A DNA stretch of 64,000 nucleotides from Clostridia bacterium (GCA_017380575.1 JAFODS010000028.1:105505-169504), one strand, 5' to 3'. Numbered from the stretch's first letter, positions 42,899 to 52,632 are shown. The notes: generated by a model from the sequence alone, not told the origin. Translations and numbers: made by a program.

Positions 42899-44341
42899 TT
42901 AATATTTTCTTGAAAGCATCTTTTCGGCTTCTGCACGTGTGATTTTTCCGGCATTGCAATCAGCCATAACCTGAACATCCTTGTCGTTGAGCTTATAAAG
43001 CATCCATGTAAGCAAGGAGAATACATAACCGATTGCGGGCACCATAACGTAAACGAACCATAAAACATTAAGTGCATGCGGTGACTGCTGAATATTAAGA
43101 GCCTGAAGCTCTTCAAAGTTCTTTGCAGGAACGCTTATCCAACCTGTGTATTCAAGTCCCATCCACAAAAGGCTGACAGAACCCGATACAGCACCCGTAA
43201 GCTTGCACATAAAGGTCTGGATTGCAAAAGTAATACCCTTTGCATCAATGCCTGTTTTGAATTTACCGTATTCGGCACAGTCGGGCGTAAACATAAAGAG
43301 CACACAGCCGAAAATTGACATCGGGATTGAACGGATAACAGAAAGAACTGCAAAGGCAATAATACTCTTATAGCCTATTGCCCACATAACAACACTTGAA
43401 ACAATTATGCCGAGTGTGCACCATTTAAAGAGCACCATTTTATCGATTTTCTTAAGAATTTTCGGGGTAACGATTGAAAGAACGACTGACGGAACAGCAC
43501 TGAATGCACCGACAACAAGCGAGAACAGACTGTCGTTGAAGAGATAGAACGAAACCCACATATTAAGTGCACCGATGATATTCACACTTGAATAGAAGAA
43601 GAAGCCTATGTAGAAAATGAGGAGATATTTGTTTTTGAAAAGATAAACAAACATCTTGCTGACAGAGAAGTTTTCCTCTTCCTTCGGTGGAGTATAACGC
43701 TCCTGAAGTGTAAGACAGGACGGAAGCATCGTAACAAATGCAATTATCGCAACAGCAACAGCTGCCACAAGGTAAGTGCTGCCGACCTTTTCGCTGATAA
43801 GAACAGGAACAACAACAGAAGTTACCGTTCCGCCTGCACCGCCCCAGATGCTCTTATAAGCCATCATTGAGTTACGCTCGGAGATATTTTTTGTCATAGA
43901 TGTGATAATACCGTAAATCGGCACGTCACAAAGAGTATAAACGGTATCCCAGATAAGATAGCTGATTGCAAACCATATAAGCTTGGTAGTACTGCTTGAG
44001 TTAAACGGTGCCGCAAACATAAGAACTGTTGTGACGACTATCAGCACAAGCGAAACACGAAGCCACGGCAGGTATTTCTTTCCGCTTTTAAACTTGACAG
44101 CATCAAAAACAACACCGAAGATACAGTCATTGACCGCATCCCATACCTTGATAGCAAGCATAATTCCGGTTGCCTTTGTGAGGTCAACACCGATAAGCAT
44201 AAAGTACGTTGTAAGATAAGACGTTACAAGGGCATAAATTGCATTCTGTCCGATAAAAAAGGCATAGTAACTTTTTCTTTCAAGAGAATTGGTTGACCAA
44301 CCCTCGGGAGTGTCTTTCAATAATTTTTTAACTAAATTCAC
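42899..44341 (-). CDS. GPH-family sugar:cation symporter
   Basis: A 480-residue transporter with about twelve hydrophobic segments, of the glycoside-pentoside-hexuronide:cation (MelB/XylP) family. The conserved KVWDAVNDCIFGVVFDAVKFKSGKKYLPWL loop and DVPIYGIITSMT are visible. It imports a glycoside or pentoside of unknown identity. Confidence 0.9.
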   Translation of the reverse strand: MNLVKKLLKDTPEGWSTNSLERKSYYAFFIGQNAIYALVTSYLTTYFMLIGVDLTKATGIMLAIKVWDAVNDCIFGVVFDAVKFKSGKKYLPWLRVSLVLIVVTTVLMFAAPFNSSSTTKLIWFAISYLIWDTVYTLCDVPIYGIITSMTKNISERNSMMAYKSIWGGAGGTVTSVVVPVLISEKVGSTYLVAAVAVAIIAFVTMLPSCLTLQERYTPPKEEENFSVSKMFVYLFKNKYLLIFYIGFFFYSSVNIIGALNMWVSFYLFNDSLFSLVVGAFSAVPSVVLSIVTPKILKKIDKMVLFKWCTLGIIVSSVVMWAIGYKSIIAFAVLSVIRSIPMSIFGCVLFMFTPDCAEYGKFKTGIDAKGITFAIQTFMCKLTGAVSGSVSLLWMGLEYTGWISVPAKNFEELQALNIQQSPHALNVLWFVYVMVPAIGYVFSLLTWMLYKLNDKDVQVMADCNAGKITRAEAEKMLSRKY

Positions 44342-44368
44342 ATTACCCCTCCTCTGCTTTATAAATTT

Positions 44369-44397
44369 ATTATATCAACACCTCTGTTCAAAATCAA
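44369..44397 (-). promoter_or_regulatory. Promoter of GPH symporter
   Basis: TTGATT (44392-44397) and perfect TATAAT (44369-44374), spaced 17 bp on the reverse strand. Confidence 0.65.
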
Positions 44398-44422
44398 TAC
44401 GGAGTTACTTATTAAATTCCTG

Positions 44423-44451
44423 TTGCAATCATCAATTTAATATGCTACAAT
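44423..44451 (+). promoter_or_regulatory. Promoter of pnuC
   Basis: TTGCAA (44423-44428) and TACAAT (44446-44451), spaced 17 bp. The predicted start near 44458 gives a ~110-nt leader. Confidence 0.6.
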
Positions 44452-44471
44452 ATGAAAAACTCAAAATTTAC

Positions 44472-44550
44472 TGCCACCGGGTAGTGTGATGCTTCGCATC
44501 CGTTTACACATCGTTAGGTCTTTGAAGATGTGTAAAGCGGGTGTTATTTT
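44472..44550 (+). promoter_or_regulatory. Structured leader RNA of pnuC (candidate riboswitch or attenuator)
   Basis: Three helices can be drawn. An outer CACC (44475-44478)/GGTG (44540-44543) pairs. A small hairpin is GATGC-TTC-GCATC (44488-44500). A 10-bp perfect stem is TTTACACATC (44503-44512)/GATGTGTAAA (44527-44536). The last is followed by a seven-T run and the ribosome site. It could be a ligand-responsive terminator for an NAD-precursor transporter. No known riboswitch consensus was recognised. Confidence 0.55.
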
Positions 44551-44566
44551 TTTAGGAGAATATATA

Positions 44567-45265
44567 ATGAACATTTTTAAAGCGTTTAAAAGTCTTACTA
44601 AATTTGAATTATGTCTTTGGCTGTTTTCTGTTGCGGTTATAAGCATTTCTTACTGTTTTTCAGGCGGTAACGTGTGGAGCCTTATCACCTCTCTTATCGG
44701 AGTGACTTCGCTTATTTTCTTAGCAAGAGGTTTTGTTATCGGTCAGGTGCTGATGATTATATTCAGCATAAATTATGCACTGATTTCTTACGGCTTCAGC
44801 TACTACGGAGAACTTCTGACTTATGCCGGAATGACACTTCCGATGGCTGTTGTGTCACTTATTTCCTGGATAAAACACCCTTACAAAAAGACAGCTGAGG
44901 TTGAGGTTGACAGCAAGCTTGGCTTAAAAAAAGCTGTTTTTCTTGCAGTTTCTGCCGTTGTTGTAACCGTTATATTTTATTTCATACTAAAAGCTTTAGA
45001 TACAGCGAATCTTTTGCCCAGTACAGTTTCTGTACTGACAAGCTACATTGCGGCAACGCTGACCGCTTTCCGCAATCCTTATTTTGCACTCGGGTATGCA
45101 ATAAATGACCTTGTTCTTATCGTTCTTTGGATATTAGCAACCATGGCTAACCTTTCATACCTGCCGATGACAGTATGCTTCATTGTATTTTTCATCAACG
45201 ATATGTATGGATTCATCTGTTGGAAAAAGATGGAGAAACGGCAAAAAGAATTTATTAATAACTGA
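44567..45265 (+). CDS. pnuC: PnuC-family nicotinamide riboside/vitamin transporter
   Basis: A 232-residue protein with about seven to eight membrane helices. The segments SLIGVTSLIFLARGFVIGQVLMIIFSINYALISY and NDLVLIVLWILA...NDMYGFICWKKMEKRQ are typical of PnuC. Transport is by facilitated diffusion coupled to phosphorylation (family knowledge). The vitamin could also be thiamine or riboflavin in PnuT/PnuX relatives. The start is ATG 44567 after TTTAGGAGAA. Confidence 0.9.
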   Translation: MNIFKAFKSLTKFELCLWLFSVAVISISYCFSGGNVWSLITSLIGVTSLIFLARGFVIGQVLMIIFSINYALISYGFSYYGELLTYAGMTLPMAVVSLISWIKHPYKKTAEVEVDSKLGLKKAVFLAVSAVVVTVIFYFILKALDTANLLPSTVSVLTSYIAATLTAFRNPYFALGYAINDLVLIVLWILATMANLSYLPMTVCFIVFFINDMYGFICWKKMEKRQKEFINN

Positions 45266-45272
45266 ATAAGAA

Positions 45273-45312
45273 AACAGCAAGGATGTATCAAATTACACCT
45301 TGCTGTTATTAG
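45273..45312. terminator. Terminator hairpin between pnuC and lysozyme genes
   Basis: A 10-bp perfect repeat AACAGCAAGG / CCTTGCTGTT with a 15-nt loop lies between convergent genes. Confidence 0.65.
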
Positions 45313-45313
45313 T

Positions 45314-46234
45314 TTATCCTAATTTTGCATCAAGAAGAGTACGGATTGCACGGATTGTCTGTGCACCTACAATACCGTCTTCCGCAATTTTGGCGGCACG
45401 CTGAATTTGTTTTACCGCTGTTTCCGTTCCGTCACCGAAAATATTATTATCGTCAACGCTCTGCGTTATAACACCTGCTTTTCTGAGAAGAAGAATGTTC
45501 TGCTTAAGAAGATATACTCCTGCGTTTCTGTCGCCTTTTTTGATTACTCCGACATCAGATGGCGGCATTACAGGATTCATAACAGGTGCCTCCTCTCTTC
45601 CGAAACCGTTCAGACCGTAAGATTTAATAATTGACGAAAAATCCTTATACATATAGTTCTGGTCAACATTGAACCCGGCAATAATCGGACTTCTTATGCG
45701 ATTTGTGCTTCCGCCGAACTGCCACATTCCGACCACACTTTTATCCGGATACGTAAGCTGGGTTGACCATTGAGCTACCCAATGAGTATAAGCTTTGAGC
45801 TGCGAATCATCAAGATAGGTCGCAAAGAAATATGTTGATGCATAAACACCCGTAAAGTAATCTTTCGCTTCGAGTGTATCACAGAAGGCTTTTACTACCG
45901 CACTGTTACTTGCTTTCGGACGTGAATAATAACGTTCATCCTCGATATCAATATAAATCGGCAATTCAAACTGTTTTCCTTTCAGGACATTGTTGTGTAG
46001 AAAGTTTGCTTCTTCCCTCGCCTCCTGCGGTGATGTGGCAATTGTATAAAGGTACACACCGACAGGCAGATTCCGTGCCTTTGTTTCCCTGTAAAAATTT
46101 TCAAATTCGCTGTCTTTTGTAAGGTGATACGCACCACGTAGGATCACAAATTCAACACCCGCATCTGCAAGTGCATCAAAGCTTATCCCCTGCTGAAACC
46201 TTGATAAATCTACCCCGAATTGCTGAAAAGCCAT
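45314..46234 (-). CDS. GH25 lysozyme with C-terminal peptidoglycan-binding domain
   Basis: A 306-residue muramidase. Residues 1-~200 are a GH25 barrel (FGVDLSRFQQGISFDALADA, the acidic YIDIEDE motif). About 225-305 is a PG_binding_1 repeat (GDRNAGVYLLKQNILLLRKAG, GDGTETAVKQIQRAAKIAEDGIVG). There is no signal peptide, as for many endolysin-like or sporulation hydrolases. The ATG at 46234, after AAGGGG, is the start; the longer open frame runs through a repeat element and is not coding. Confidence 0.92.
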   Translation of the reverse strand: MAFQQFGVDLSRFQQGISFDALADAGVEFVILRGAYHLTKDSEFENFYRETKARNLPVGVYLYTIATSPQEAREEANFLHNNVLKGKQFELPIYIDIEDERYYSRPKASNSAVVKAFCDTLEAKDYFTGVYASTYFFATYLDDSQLKAYTHWVAQWSTQLTYPDKSVVGMWQFGGSTNRIRSPIIAGFNVDQNYMYKDFSSIIKSYGLNGFGREEAPVMNPVMPPSDVGVIKKGDRNAGVYLLKQNILLLRKAGVITQSVDDNNIFGDGTETAVKQIQRAAKIAEDGIVGAQTIRAIRTLLDAKLG

Positions 46235-46308
46235 ATAATACCCCTTTTTCTTTTTTATATATGGATATTCAGAAAAGCGAAAAAGATGTATGTTGCGATA
46301 AAAACAGA

Positions 46309-46530
46309 CCAACAAATTCGGGTTTGTGGAGCTCTTTGATTTCGCACAATCAGATTCTGCTGAATTAACGGACGGTCGAGGACGCCCGTCCCTACGCAGT
46401 TGACTGAAACAAGGTTCGTAGGGGCAGAGATCATCTGTCCGCCAATTTTGTACATTTCTGACGGGACGTCGAGGACGTCGTCCCCTACAATAATAATTTG
46501 AAAATTGCTCAACAAACCTGAATTTGTTGG
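46309..46530. repeat. MITE-like inverted-repeat element B
   Basis: Ends match CCAACAAATTCGGGTTTGT (46309-46327) and its near-complement at 46512-46530 (18 of 19), the same terminal repeat as element A. The interior holds two hairpin units: a variant at 46369-46395 and the 27-bp unit at 46463-46489, identical to 32806-32832. Non-coding. It lies between the lysozyme start and the maltodextrin operon end. Confidence 0.75.
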
Positions 46531-46593
46531 TAGTTTTAAAAAGCATTTATATATTCATCGGCTTATATTACATCGTTTATCATATTATACAGA

Positions 46594-46630
46594 AAGAAAT
46601 AAAAGTTCCTTAACGGAACTTTTATTTCTT
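46594..46630 (-). terminator. Terminator of the maltodextrin operon
   Basis: A 16-bp perfect hairpin (arms 46594-46609 and 46615-46630, loop of 5) lies 6 bp after the last stop and ends in a T-rich run on both strands. Confidence 0.88.
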
Positions 46631-46635
46631 TTTTA

Positions 46636-47742
46636 TCACAGCATAATATTAACCGTTGTGTTCGGATCGAAGAGGTGGATTTTGTCGGTATGGATTGCGA
46701 GGAGCGGAGTATCATTTTCACTTTTCGTGTTCTGTACCCTTGCGACAATCTTTTCCCCTGCATAATCAAGGTAAAGATAAGTTTCGCTTCCCATCATTTC
46801 GTTGACTTCAAGCTTTGCAGTAATCAGCTTATCCGCATTCTTTTTGACAAAATCTTCATCATTTGTGATATCCTCCGGTCGGATGCCGACTTTAACATAT
46901 TTGTCCGCATAGCTGAGGAGTCTTTCGTCAAGGCCGAATATTCCCGTAACATTTATTTCATTCTGTGAAAGAACAAGGTAAACCTGAGAGTTTCTGACGC
47001 TGACGAGAGCATCAAGGAAATTCATCTGCGGAGAGCCGATAAATCCCGCAACGAACATATTGTAAGGCTTATCGTAAAGATTCTGCGGGGTATCAACCTG
47101 CTGAATCACACCGTCCTTCATAACGACTATTCTGTCCGCCATAGTCATTGCTTCGGTCTGATCGTGAGTAACATAAATAAAGGTTGTTCCGAGCCTTTTG
47201 TGAAGCTTTTTTATTTCCGTACGCATCGTTGTGCGGAGCTTTGCGTCGAGATTTGAAAGCGGCTCGTCAAGAAGAAAAACCGACGGTGAACGCACCATAG
47301 CTCTGCCGAGGGCTACTCGCTGACGCTGACCGCCCGAAAGAGCACGCGGTTTTCTTTTGAGAAGATGCTCGATATCAAGGATTTTTGCGGCTTCGCGTAC
47401 ACGGCGGTCGATTTCAGCCTTCGGAATTTTTCTGAGTTCAAGACCGAATGCCATATTTTTATAAACGCTCATATGAGGATAAAGTGCATAGCTTTGAAAA
47501 ACCATTGCAATATCCCTGTCTTTGGGAGCAACAGTATTCACTACCCTGTCCCCTATCTTCATCTCACCCTTTGATATACTTTCAAGTCCCGCAATCATAC
47601 GAAGGGTCGTTGACTTGCCGCAGCCTGACGGACCGACGAGTATAATGAATTCCTTATCTTCTATTTCGAGAGAAAAGTCGTTGACAGCCGTGGTGCCGTC
47701 CTCAAAGATTTTAAAAATATTTTTAAGACTGATACTTGCCAT
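46636..47742 (-). CDS. msmK: Carbohydrate ABC transporter ATPase (MsmK/UgpC type)
   Basis: A 368-residue ATPase with Walker [17 protein letters not shown], signature [14 protein letters not shown], Walker [14 protein letters not shown] and a C-terminal TOBE/OB regulatory domain (~240-368). It powers the adjacent MalFG-type permeases. Its own gene being here means this importer need not share an ATPase. Confidence 0.94.
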   Translation of the reverse strand: MASISLKNIFKIFEDGTTAVNDFSLEIEDKEFIILVGPSGCGKSTTLRMIAGLESISKGEMKIGDRVVNTVAPKDRDIAMVFQSYALYPHMSVYKNMAFGLELRKIPKAEIDRRVREAAKILDIEHLLKRKPRALSGGQRQRVALGRAMVRSPSVFLLDEPLSNLDAKLRTTMRTEIKKLHKRLGTTFIYVTHDQTEAMTMADRIVVMKDGVIQQVDTPQNLYDKPYNMFVAGFIGSPQMNFLDALVSVRNSQVYLVLSQNEINVTGIFGLDERLLSYADKYVKVGIRPEDITNDEDFVKKNADKLITAKLEVNEMMGSETYLYLDYAGEKIVARVQNTKSENDTPLLAIHTDKIHLFDPNTTVNIML

Positions 47743-47745
47743 AGT

Positions 47746-48591
47746 TTATCCTTTCACGGCACCTGCAACAATGCCCTTGATGATATATTTCTGACAGAAG
47801 AGATAGAATATTATTATCGGAATAATTGACAGCACTAGCATCGCCATCAATGCACCCATATCAACCGAGCCGTAACCGCCTCTGAGGTACTGTACGGCAA
47901 TCGGAATTGTTCTGTACTCGCTTCCGATAAGAAGATACGGAAGAAGGTAATCGTTCCATATCCACATAGCGTTGAGAATTGCGACCGTTACCGCTGTCGG
48001 CTTGAGTATCGGAAAAACGACCATAAAAAACGTCTGCAAGGGATTGCAGCCGTCAATCATCGCCGCTTCTTCAATCTCAAGCGGTACGGATTTGAGGAAT
48101 CCGCAGAACATAAAAACAGCGAGACCCGCACCGAAACCGAGATAAATCAGAACAAGTCCCCACGGAGTATCAAGCGAAAGCTCTGCCGCCGTTTTTGTCA
48201 TTGTAAACATAACCATCTGAAACGGGACAATCATTGAAAAAATGAAGATGAAATAAAGGGCTTTGGTGAAAATATTTTTCACCCTCACGATGTACCATGC
48301 TGTCATTGACGTAAAAAGTACAATTGCAATCACCGAAAATACGGTTATAAAAAGTGACCAGAAGAAAGCCGAGAAAAACTCTGTTTTTTCAAGACCGCTT
48401 GTGTAATTTTCAAGACCTGCAAAGGTTTCGCTGTCCGGTAACGAAAACGGTTCTTCACTGATATAAAACTTACCCTTGAAAGAATTGATTGCAACGATTA
48501 TAACCGGTGCAAGAAAGGCTGCCGAAACACCGATCAAAATGACATAAAGAAGGGTTCTGACAGCTGTATTTCTGCCTGAAACGGTATTCAC
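47746..48591 (-). CDS. malG: Sugar ABC permease, MalG type
   Basis: A 281-residue inner-membrane permease with six helices and the EAA loop EIEEAAMIDGCNPLQTFFMVVFPILKP. It overlaps the other permease by 4 bp and is 3 bp from the ATPase gene. Confidence 0.92.
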   Translation of the reverse strand: MNTVSGRNTAVRTLLYVILIGVSAAFLAPVIIVAINSFKGKFYISEEPFSLPDSETFAGLENYTSGLEKTEFFSAFFWSLFITVFSVIAIVLFTSMTAWYIVRVKNIFTKALYFIFIFSMIVPFQMVMFTMTKTAAELSLDTPWGLVLIYLGFGAGLAVFMFCGFLKSVPLEIEEAAMIDGCNPLQTFFMVVFPILKPTAVTVAILNAMWIWNDYLLPYLLIGSEYRTIPIAVQYLRGGYGSVDMGALMAMLVLSIIPIIIFYLFCQKYIIKGIVAGAVKG

Positions 48592-49424
48592 TGTTCAACC
48601 TCCCTTTTGCGAGTAAGCATCAACTGAACGAAAGATATTGCCGCAACAATAACAAAGAAAATTACAGCCTTGGCCTGACCGACACCTTCCCAGCCTATTC
48701 TGCTGTAAAACGTGTTGTAGATATCAAGAGCAAGCATAGCCGTCTGTTTTGACGGTGCACCTGCCGTTAGAGCGAGGTTCTGGTCAAAAAGCTTGAATGA
48801 ATTAGTCAATGTCAGGAAAAGACAGATTGTGATTGACGGCATAACAAGCGGAATTGTAACATTACGGAGAGTCTGCATTCTGTTTGCACCGTCCACCTTT
48901 GAAGCATCGATAAGGTCGGTCGGAATATTCTGTATACCTGCGATGTAAATTACCATCATATAACCGATAAGCTGCCAGTTCATAAGAATTACCAGTCCCC
49001 AGAAGCCATACTTCGGGTCGTAGGTTATAGTAACACCCATAGTCTGCAGAACACCGTTGATTATCAGCTGCCAGATATATCCGAGAACAATGCCGCCAAT
49101 AAGATTCGGCATAAAAAACACCGTCCTGAAAATATTCGTGCCTTTGAGTCCTTTTGTGAGAATTGATGCAAGTGCGAATGCAATCAGATTGACGGTTATT
49201 ACGGAAACTACGGTAAATTTTACGGTAAACCACAGAGCATTGAGGAAATCATCGTTTGAAAATGCCCTGATATAGTTAAGAATGCCTACCCATTGAGCAT
49301 CCGCGACAGTAGTGAATTCCGTAAAAGAAAGATACAGACCGAGGACAAACGGCACTGCAAAGGCTATCGTGAATGCCGCAAGCGTCGGCAGAACGAATAT
49401 AGGAAAATACTTTTTCAGTGCCAT
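48588..49424 (-). CDS. malF: Sugar ABC permease, MalF type
   Basis: A 278-residue permease with six helices and an EAA-like loop DLIDASKVDGANRMQTLRNVTIPLVMP. It is placed between the binding protein and MalG. It lacks the large periplasmic loop of E. coli MalF, as in other Gram-positive importers. Confidence 0.92.
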   Translation of the reverse strand: MALKKYFPIFVLPTLAAFTIAFAVPFVLGLYLSFTEFTTVADAQWVGILNYIRAFSNDDFLNALWFTVKFTVVSVITVNLIAFALASILTKGLKGTNIFRTVFFMPNLIGGIVLGYIWQLIINGVLQTMGVTITYDPKYGFWGLVILMNWQLIGYMMVIYIAGIQNIPTDLIDASKVDGANRMQTLRNVTIPLVMPSITICLFLTLTNSFKLFDQNLALTAGAPSKQTAMLALDIYNTFYSRIGWEGVGQAKAVIFFVIVAAISFVQLMLTRKREVEQ

Positions 49425-49442
49425 TTTATCCTCTCCAGAATA

Positions 49443-50795
49443 TTATTTGCGTTCAGATTTCCAGCTGTTTTTAAATGTTGTTTCAACGTGTTTCCAATCC
49501 TTTTTGCCCTGGGAATATTCAAGCATTGCATTACCGAAATCTTCCTTGAACTGCTGACTCGGAAAAGAATTGAATGCCCATTCAAGATTATTGACATCCT
49601 TTTCCATCCAACGAAAAATTTCTTTTGCAAGAGGATCGTCAGGCTTTTCGTCGTCTTTGAAAGTATTGAAGGGAGCGATGAAATTCAGCTTATTTACAAC
49701 GTAATCCTTACCCGTTTCACTTGAAAACAGCCATTCAAGAAAAGCAATTGAAGCCTTTCTGTCCGCTTCGGTAGCGTTTTTATTGATTGCAAGGTAATTT
49801 TCCGTACCGATACAAAGACCTTGCTTTTCTTCACCCTTTATACCCATATAAATCGGAAGATATTTTATATCCTCAGCCTTGACTACATTGCCCTTTACGT
49901 TTGAAATCTGCTCCCATGCCCAGTTTCCGTTCTGCACCATTGCTGCCTTACCGAGAGCAAATTCAGCCATCGCATTATCAACAGTCTTACCCGAAAGAAG
50001 CTCTTTCTTTGTTGTTGAATTGTTAAGATACATATCGAAAACTTTTCTGAAATTTTCGGAATAGCTGAAGTCAATATCCTTTGCATTGAGCGTTGTCAGT
50101 GTCGGAGAATCATCGTTTTTCTCCTTCATTTCGTAGTATACGGGCACATTGGCAAGGTGTGTTGTCCAACGCCACTGTTCTCCGCTTCCCATTGAGGTGG
50201 AAGCAAAAACACCGTCAATGCCAAGCTCTTTTTTATGCTTTGTCATATCCGTTACAACGGCATTAAGAGTTTCAAAGCTCCTGATATCGTCAGCCTTTGA
50301 AATACTTACCGCCTTATCTTTGAGAGCAAAATATTTTTCCATAATAGCGTTGTTGTAAATAATTCCGTAGCCCTCAACAACGTACGGTATACCGAAAACG
50401 CCGTTGGAATTTTTAACAGCAAGATTCTTGTCCGTCAGGTAACTGTAAAGCTTTGTATCGCTCAGGTCAAGGCAGTAATTTGCCCACGACTTGTAGCCGA
50501 CGGGACCGTTGATCTGAAAAATCGTCGGGGCATCCTTCTTTGCGATTTCGGACTTAAGGGTTGTTTCGTAGGTATTGCTTGCAGCGGTAACGACCTTAAC
50601 GTCAACACCTGTTTCTTCCTTATATTTTGTTGCAATTTCTTTGTAGATATCCGCAACCTCAGGCTTAAAATTAAGGAAATATACTTTACCTGTATTTGAC
50701 GCTTGAGTTTCGGGTTTCGGTTCCTTTTTCATACCGCATGCCGTCAGGGTAAAACCGAGCACGGCACAGAGCAAAAGAGCAATTGTTTTCTTCAT
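49443..50795 (-). CDS. Maltodextrin-type ABC substrate-binding lipoprotein
   Basis: A 450-residue extracellular binding protein with a lipobox LTAC|G at about residue 20. The fold is MalE-like (VYFLNFKPEVADIYKEIATKYKEETGVDVKVVTA, QNGNWAWEQISN). The operon with malQ suggests malto-oligosaccharides, although the family also covers other sugars. Confidence 0.88.
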   Translation of the reverse strand: MKKTIALLLCAVLGFTLTACGMKKEPKPETQASNTGKVYFLNFKPEVADIYKEIATKYKEETGVDVKVVTAASNTYETTLKSEIAKKDAPTIFQINGPVGYKSWANYCLDLSDTKLYSYLTDKNLAVKNSNGVFGIPYVVEGYGIIYNNAIMEKYFALKDKAVSISKADDIRSFETLNAVVTDMTKHKKELGIDGVFASTSMGSGEQWRWTTHLANVPVYYEMKEKNDDSPTLTTLNAKDIDFSYSENFRKVFDMYLNNSTTKKELLSGKTVDNAMAEFALGKAAMVQNGNWAWEQISNVKGNVVKAEDIKYLPIYMGIKGEEKQGLCIGTENYLAINKNATEADRKASIAFLEWLFSSETGKDYVVNKLNFIAPFNTFKDDEKPDDPLAKEIFRWMEKDVNNLEWAFNSFPSQQFKEDFGNAMLEYSQGKKDWKHVETTFKNSWKSERK

Positions 50796-50807
50796 TATTT
50801 TTCCTCC

Positions 50808-52268
50808 TTATAAGGTTCTTGAATAAAGCTTTGTCATGTCAGCAATTTCCTTTGCAAGCTCGTCAGTCAGCATACCGTCGCTGAGTCGCCATTCCCAGTT
50901 TCCGTACGGTATTGACGGGACGTTCATCCTCGCCTCGCTTCCGAGAGACAGCCAATCCTGCATCGGTATAATAACGGTTTCGCTGACACTCATAAATAAC
51001 GCTCTAATACAATCTTTGACTAAAGATTCTGCATTATTCACGTTAAGATATTTTTTGGCAAACGTCAGTGCCTGATCGTCGGAAATGAGGGACCATTGCT
51101 TCATCGTAGGGTTATCGTGAGTACCGGTGTAAACAACGCTGTGGCGAGTATAGCTGTGCGGAAGGAACTCTTCGGCACCCTCAAACCCGAACTGCAGCAC
51201 CTTCATTCCCGGGAAATCGCTGTAGCAAAGAAGATCGCGGACTTTATCTGTAATATTTCCGAGGTCTTCTGCAATAATCCTTATTCCCGGAATATTTCTT
51301 TTTAGTGCATCGATAAAATCCCTTGACGGACCTTTATACCATTCGCCGTGCACCGCGTCCTGTGAAGCAGAATCTACGGCATAATAATCCTCAAAGCCTC
51401 TGAAATGGTCAATGCGGACAACATCGTAAACAGCTGAGATTTGCCTCATTCTTTCTATCCACCAGGAAAAGTTATCCTTGCGGTGGCGTGTCCAATCATA
51501 GACAGGATTTCCCCACAGCTGTCCGAGCGGCGAATACTCATCGGGCGGACAGCCTGCATAAAGTGCAGGGTTACCTTCATCATCAGTTATGAAAAGTTCA
51601 TTGTGAAGCCACATTTCGCACGAATCGGCTGAAACATAAATCGGCACATCGCCGATGATTTCAACATTTTTTTCATTTGCATATTTTTTGAGATTATTCC
51701 ATTGAGTGAAAAAAACAAACTGAACAGCCTTCCATTGACGCATACGCTTGCCAAATCTTGTTTTCAGGCTATTAAGCATATCTACATCAGGAAGGCGGAT
51801 TTTCTCGTCCCAATCCTTCAGGGATTTCATTTCAAGGCTTTCCTTTACAGCCATAAAAAGTGAATAATCATCAAGCCAGAAGCTGTTTTCTTTTTCAAAC
51901 GAGTTAAAACCATCACTTTTCAAATCCACTCTTTCAGCTGCCTTCAGAACAAGGTTTATTCTTTCTTTGTAAAGATTACCGTAGTCTACTCTTCCGTCAT
52001 TCTTCTGAAGCGGAAGATCTTTTTCTTCAATATAACCTGACTGAAACAGCAACATCGGGTCAATATAATAAGGGTTGCCTGCAAAAGCCGAAAAGCATTG
52101 ATACGGACTGTTTCCGAAGCCAGTATGGCCAAGAGGCAGAATCTGCCAGTAATGCTGACGTGAAGAGGAAAGAAAATCCACAAAATCATACGCTTCTTCG
52201 CCGAATGTACCTATACCGTAATCGGACGGCAAAGCACTTATCGGAAGAAGTATACCGCTCGCTCTCAA
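50808..52268 (-). CDS. malQ: 4-alpha-glucanotransferase (amylomaltase)
   Basis: A 486-residue GH77 enzyme that transfers maltosyl units and releases glucose. Visible motifs are SALPSDYGIGTFG, GDVPIYVSADSCEMW, VRIDHFRGFEDYYAV, IIAEDLGNITD and TGTHDNPTMK. It starts with TTG at 52268, with GGAGATGA about ten bases before. It is first in the operon ahead of the importer genes, linking uptake to cytoplasmic maltodextrin breakdown. Confidence 0.95.
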   Translation of the reverse strand: MRASGILLPISALPSDYGIGTFGEEAYDFVDFLSSSRQHYWQILPLGHTGFGNSPYQCFSAFAGNPYYIDPMLLFQSGYIEEKDLPLQKNDGRVDYGNLYKERINLVLKAAERVDLKSDGFNSFEKENSFWLDDYSLFMAVKESLEMKSLKDWDEKIRLPDVDMLNSLKTRFGKRMRQWKAVQFVFFTQWNNLKKYANEKNVEIIGDVPIYVSADSCEMWLHNELFITDDEGNPALYAGCPPDEYSPLGQLWGNPVYDWTRHRKDNFSWWIERMRQISAVYDVVRIDHFRGFEDYYAVDSASQDAVHGEWYKGPSRDFIDALKRNIPGIRIIAEDLGNITDKVRDLLCYSDFPGMKVLQFGFEGAEEFLPHSYTRHSVVYTGTHDNPTMKQWSLISDDQALTFAKKYLNVNNAESLVKDCIRALFMSVSETVIIPMQDWLSLGSEARMNVPSIPYGNWEWRLSDGMLTDELAKEIADMTKLYSRTL

Positions 52269-52283
52269 AATGAATCATCTCCA

Positions 52284-52311
52284 TTGACATATGTTTTTAT
52301 TTTGCTATAAT
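52284..52311 (+). promoter_or_regulatory. Promoter of the Dabb gene
   Basis: A perfect TTGACA (52284-52289) and perfect TATAAT (52306-52311) are spaced 16 bp. Confidence 0.8.
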
Positions 52312-52344
52312 TATTTAGAAATATTCATATCGGAGGTCTGCTAT

Positions 52345-52632
52345 ATGGTTAAGCATATTGTATTCTGGAACGTAAGAGACGATGAAAAGAAAGAAGAAAA
52401 CATGACAGAAATGAAAAAACGCCTTACTTCCCTTGTCGGAAAGATAGACGGTCTTATCAGTGCTGAGGTCGGATTCAATTACAATCCTAACGGCTACGAC
52501 CTCGCATTATATTCAATTTTTAAAGATAAGGAAGCCCTTGACTCATATCAGGTACACCCCGAGCATCTTAAGGTTAAGGAATTCGTTCATTCTGTTATCA
52601 CTGACAGATGCGTTGTTGATTTTGAATTCTGA
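52345..52632 (+). CDS. Dabb-family (stress-responsive A/B barrel) protein
   Basis: A 95-residue dimeric alpha/beta-barrel-type protein, starting MVKHIVFWNVRDD and with a central VGFNYNPNGYDLALYSIFKD and HPEHLKV typical of the family. The biochemical role is unknown. Start ATG 52345 follows CGGAGG. Confidence 0.9.
   Translation: MVKHIVFWNVRDDEKKEENMTEMKKRLTSLVGKIDGLISAEVGFNYNPNGYDLALYSIFKDKEALDSYQVHPEHLKVKEFVHSVITDRCVVDFEF

Noticed and set aside
44461-44646. Reverse ORF over the pnuC leader
   Set aside because: No ribosome site; it reads through a structured RNA and the pnuC start.
46235-46546. 104-codon upstream extension of the GH25 lysozyme
   Set aside because: It is translated repeat element B; the ATG at 46234 has a good ribosome site and starts the conserved domain.
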